NCBI RefSeq assembly: GCF_000243095.1
Contig: NZ_AHJE01000042.1
Coordinates: forward strand, 1 to 64,000
Length of the DNA: 64,000 nt
DNA from: Cupriavidus basilensis OR16
GTDB taxonomy: Bacteria; Pseudomonadota; Gammaproteobacteria; Burkholderiales; Burkholderiaceae
Direction of reading: 5' to 3'
Positions 62,495 through 64,000 of the stretch are shown one piece after another (position 1 is the first letter of the stretch; each line of letters starts with the position of its first letter). The notes beneath the pieces were generated by a model that ran no database searches, was not told the DNA's origin, and was given only the letters and a program-made list of their open reading frames with translations. Both the position numbers and the translations under genes were made by a program.

Positions 62495-63594
62495 TCAGGC
62501 CCGGGCGTGGAACACCGCGAACCAGCCGCGCGGATCCGTCCACCAGACCGGATCGTCGAAGCCTGCAGCCTCGAGCAAGGCTGCGAAATCGTCCGGGCGG
62601 TACTTGTACGAGTCCTCGGTGTGAATCTGCTCGCCCGCGCGGAAGCCGCGGCTGCCTTGCGCCCAGTGCACGGTGACATCGCGCTCGGCCTGCAGATGCA
62701 TCTGGATACGGGAACCCTCGCGGTCGAAGCTGGCCGCATGACGCCAGTCTTCAAGCTGGAAGTCACTGCCCACGATGCGGTTGAGGTTGCGCAGCACATT
62801 GCGGTTGAAGGCGGCGGTCACGCCCAGCGCGTCGTCATACGCTGCCACCAACGCCTGCTCGTCCTTGAGCAGGTCCACGCCGATCAGCACGCCATCTCCC
62901 CTGCCCGCCGCGGCCCGCAGCCGCTCCAGCAAAGCCTGCGCCTGGACTGGCGCGAAATTGCCGATGCTCGAGCCCGGATAGAAAAACAGCCGGCGGCCGC
63001 TCCTGACCTCGGGCGGCAGCTCGAGCGGCACGCACAGGTCGGCGCCCAGGCCAAGCATGGGAATCTGCGGGTGCTGCTGCTGCAGGCAGAACAGCGTGCC
63101 GCGCAGGAACTCCACCGAAATATCGAGCGCCACGTATTGCGCTGGCTGCAGGTTGCCGAAGAGCCGCGGGCTTTCTGGCAATTGCCCGCACCGAGGTCGA
63201 TCAATACGCAACCACTGCCGGCGCGCGCGGCCATGGCGGGAGCAAATGCGGAGAAGACCGAAGCCTCGGTGCGCGTGGGGTAGTACTCGGGCAGGTCGGT
63301 GATGGCCTCGAACAGTCGCGAGCCGAGCACGTCGTAGAAGAATTTGGGGCTGATGCTGGCGGCGCCGGCCAGCAGGCCGCGGGTGATCTCGCCACGCAGC
63401 GCGCCGCTGTCCTCGTGGTACTGCTGGATGAAATCCAGCCGGGGCACCGGGTGCGGCAGTCCATGGCCGTTGGTAACAACGACCGTACTGGCCGGGCTGG
63501 CGCCGGGTGTCAGGGCGGAGGTGCCGTTGTGATTGAGTTGGGTGTGGTTGAGGCGTGCGTTCAGTGGGTTCAACGGGGTCGGGACTGCCGGCAT
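62495..63594 (-). pseudogene. egtD: Histidine N-alpha-methyltransferase EgtD, frameshifted
   Basis: From the ATG at 63594 (AAGGAAA upstream) the frame reads FIQQYHEDSGALRGEITRGL, FFYDVLGSRLFEAITDLPEYY and PTRTEASVF to the SAM-binding LIDLGAGNCQKA. At about 63167-63171 one base is missing and the sequence continues in the next frame: RLFGNLQPAQYVALDISVEFL, FFYPGSSIGNFAP, GVDLLKDEQALVAAYDD and the C-terminus to 62495. With one base added it is a normal EgtD of about 366 aa that trimethylates histidine to hercynine. It is 144 bp upstream of egtB on the same strand. Confidence 0.82.
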
Positions 63595-63803
63595 GACGTT
63601 TCCTTGATGGTCGATGGGCACTGCATAAAACCCCCAGGGGCCCGCACGTCACGGCATGCGCGGGGCTCGCACGGGATCCGCCTCCGGTGACGTCTGGGGC
63701 GCATCAGCCGATGCAAGTCTTCTCAGGATAGCTGGCTAGCGCGGAGTGCGCTTGCCGCACCGCACAAAAACCTCGACGCGGTTGATCGTAAAAAGTGCGC
63801 CTT

Positions 63804-63833
63804 ATTCAACAACATTCAACAGCATTCAACAAC
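63804..63833 (+). repeat. Three 10-bp iterons
   Basis: ATTCAACAAC (63804-63813), ATTCAACAGC (63814-63823) and ATTCAACAAC (63824-63833) stand head to tail, one helical turn apart, between the egtD start and the riboswitch promoter. Confidence 0.7.
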
Positions 63834-63877
63834 AGCTTGCCGCCGCAACGTCTCCACAAAAAATACGCGGCATCGTT

Positions 63878-63883
63878 TATAAT
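63878..63883 (+). promoter_or_regulatory. -10 box before the riboswitch
   Basis: TATAAT at 63878-63883, about 40 bp before the riboswitch core. No good -35 was found. Confidence 0.55.
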
Positions 63884-63919
63884 CCGCCACAGCGTATCTG
63901 CTCCGGGCTAGCCCGGATT

Positions 63920-64000
63920 GGATCGCCCCTCAAAGGGGAGTAGCTCCGGGGCCATGCCCTTAGCACAATCGTCATTCCGGGACTGACCGTCTCCGGTTGT
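63920..64000 (+). ncRNA. yybP-ykoY manganese riboswitch, 5' part
   Basis: AAAGGGGAGTAGCTCC followed by CACAATCGTCATTCCGGGACT matches the conserved loops of the yybP-ykoY family (AAGGGGAGUAG and the UCGUCA element). The structure is cut by the window end. These riboswitches sense Mn2+ and control exporters such as MntP, TerC-like or UPF0016 proteins; the gene lies beyond base 64000. Confidence 0.82.

Noticed and set aside
63804..63833. Possible CRISPR or plasmid-origin iterons
   Set aside because: Only three contiguous 10-bp units without spacers, no cas or rep gene and no DnaA-box cluster; kept only as a possible protein-binding array.

Overview
The window is high-GC chromosomal DNA from a betaproteobacterium, most likely Cupriavidus or a close Burkholderiaceae relative. 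This rests on the 2-methylcitrate/aconitase gene set, a DUF2863 protein, the parE - lytic transglycosylase - parC order, a hut operon with its own permeases, and strongly G/C-biased third codon positions. No rRNA, CRISPR array, transposase or recognisable integrase is present. There is one tRNA gene, tRNA-Arg(CCT).

Layout. 1-5.6 kb: end of prpC, an MliC-like secreted protein, prpD and acnA (propionate/2-methylcitrate and TCA functions). 5.8-15.4 kb: a 48-aa membrane protein, a DUF2863 protein, a TrmB-like methyltransferase, an orphan peptide-type binding protein, a spermidine-synthase-like protein, a TPR membrane protein, a frameshifted ParA/MinD-like ATPase, a Cds1-like PLP enzyme, a lipoprotein hydrolase and a DNA-deoxyinosine glycosylase. 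15.6-22.8 kb: htpG, then a MocR regulator (broken) divergent from a VOC - AlaX - LysE - EamA - RidA operon in which alaX and eamA are frameshifted. 23-27.8 kb: an aminotransferase, a GST, a LysE exporter and lactate permease. 27.9-34.7 kb: a minus-strand hut operon (hutU, hutH, an APC permease, an MFS permease and a 3'-truncated hutG) behind a palindromic HutC-type operator. 35-43.8 kb: an ABC exporter, a long fold-back repeat, a two-gene chromate transporter, parC, a lytic transglycosylase and parE. 44-51.1 kb: a frameshifted MFS gene with a coupled 48-aa ORF, the ABC-F gene uup, an orphan amino-acid binding protein, benE, a frameshifted coiled-coil gene and an SMR efflux pump.

51.15-57.5 kb is the accessory region. 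A 13-bp copy of the 3' end of tRNA-Arg(CCT), including CCA, lies at 51152 in the same orientation as the tRNA end at 57487. Between the two copies are a nucleotide-sugar epimerase, an O-acyltransferase, a CI/LexA-like S24 repressor facing a decayed Cro-like gene across a palindromic operator, an SHOCT-domain protein, an RcnB-like protein and several gene fragments. This reads as an eroded prophage or integrative islet with surface-polysaccharide cargo. To its right are a frameshifted YXWGXW protein, a long leader feeding an RhlE-type DEAD-box helicase with an RGG-rich tail, a damaged egtD-egtB (ergothioneine) pair, and at the edge the start of a yybP-ykoY manganese riboswitch whose gene lies outside.

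Two themes cross the window. First, many otherwise conserved genes are broken. Most carry single-base indels, often in C, G or A runs, which could be sequencing errors. Three (mocR, egtB, hutG) lost whole segments, which a miscalled base cannot explain. Second, short tandem duplications of 16-21 bp lie inside coding sequences (acnA, the deoxyinosine glycosylase, the acyltransferase, the RcnB-like gene); the 16-bp one changes the reading frame.
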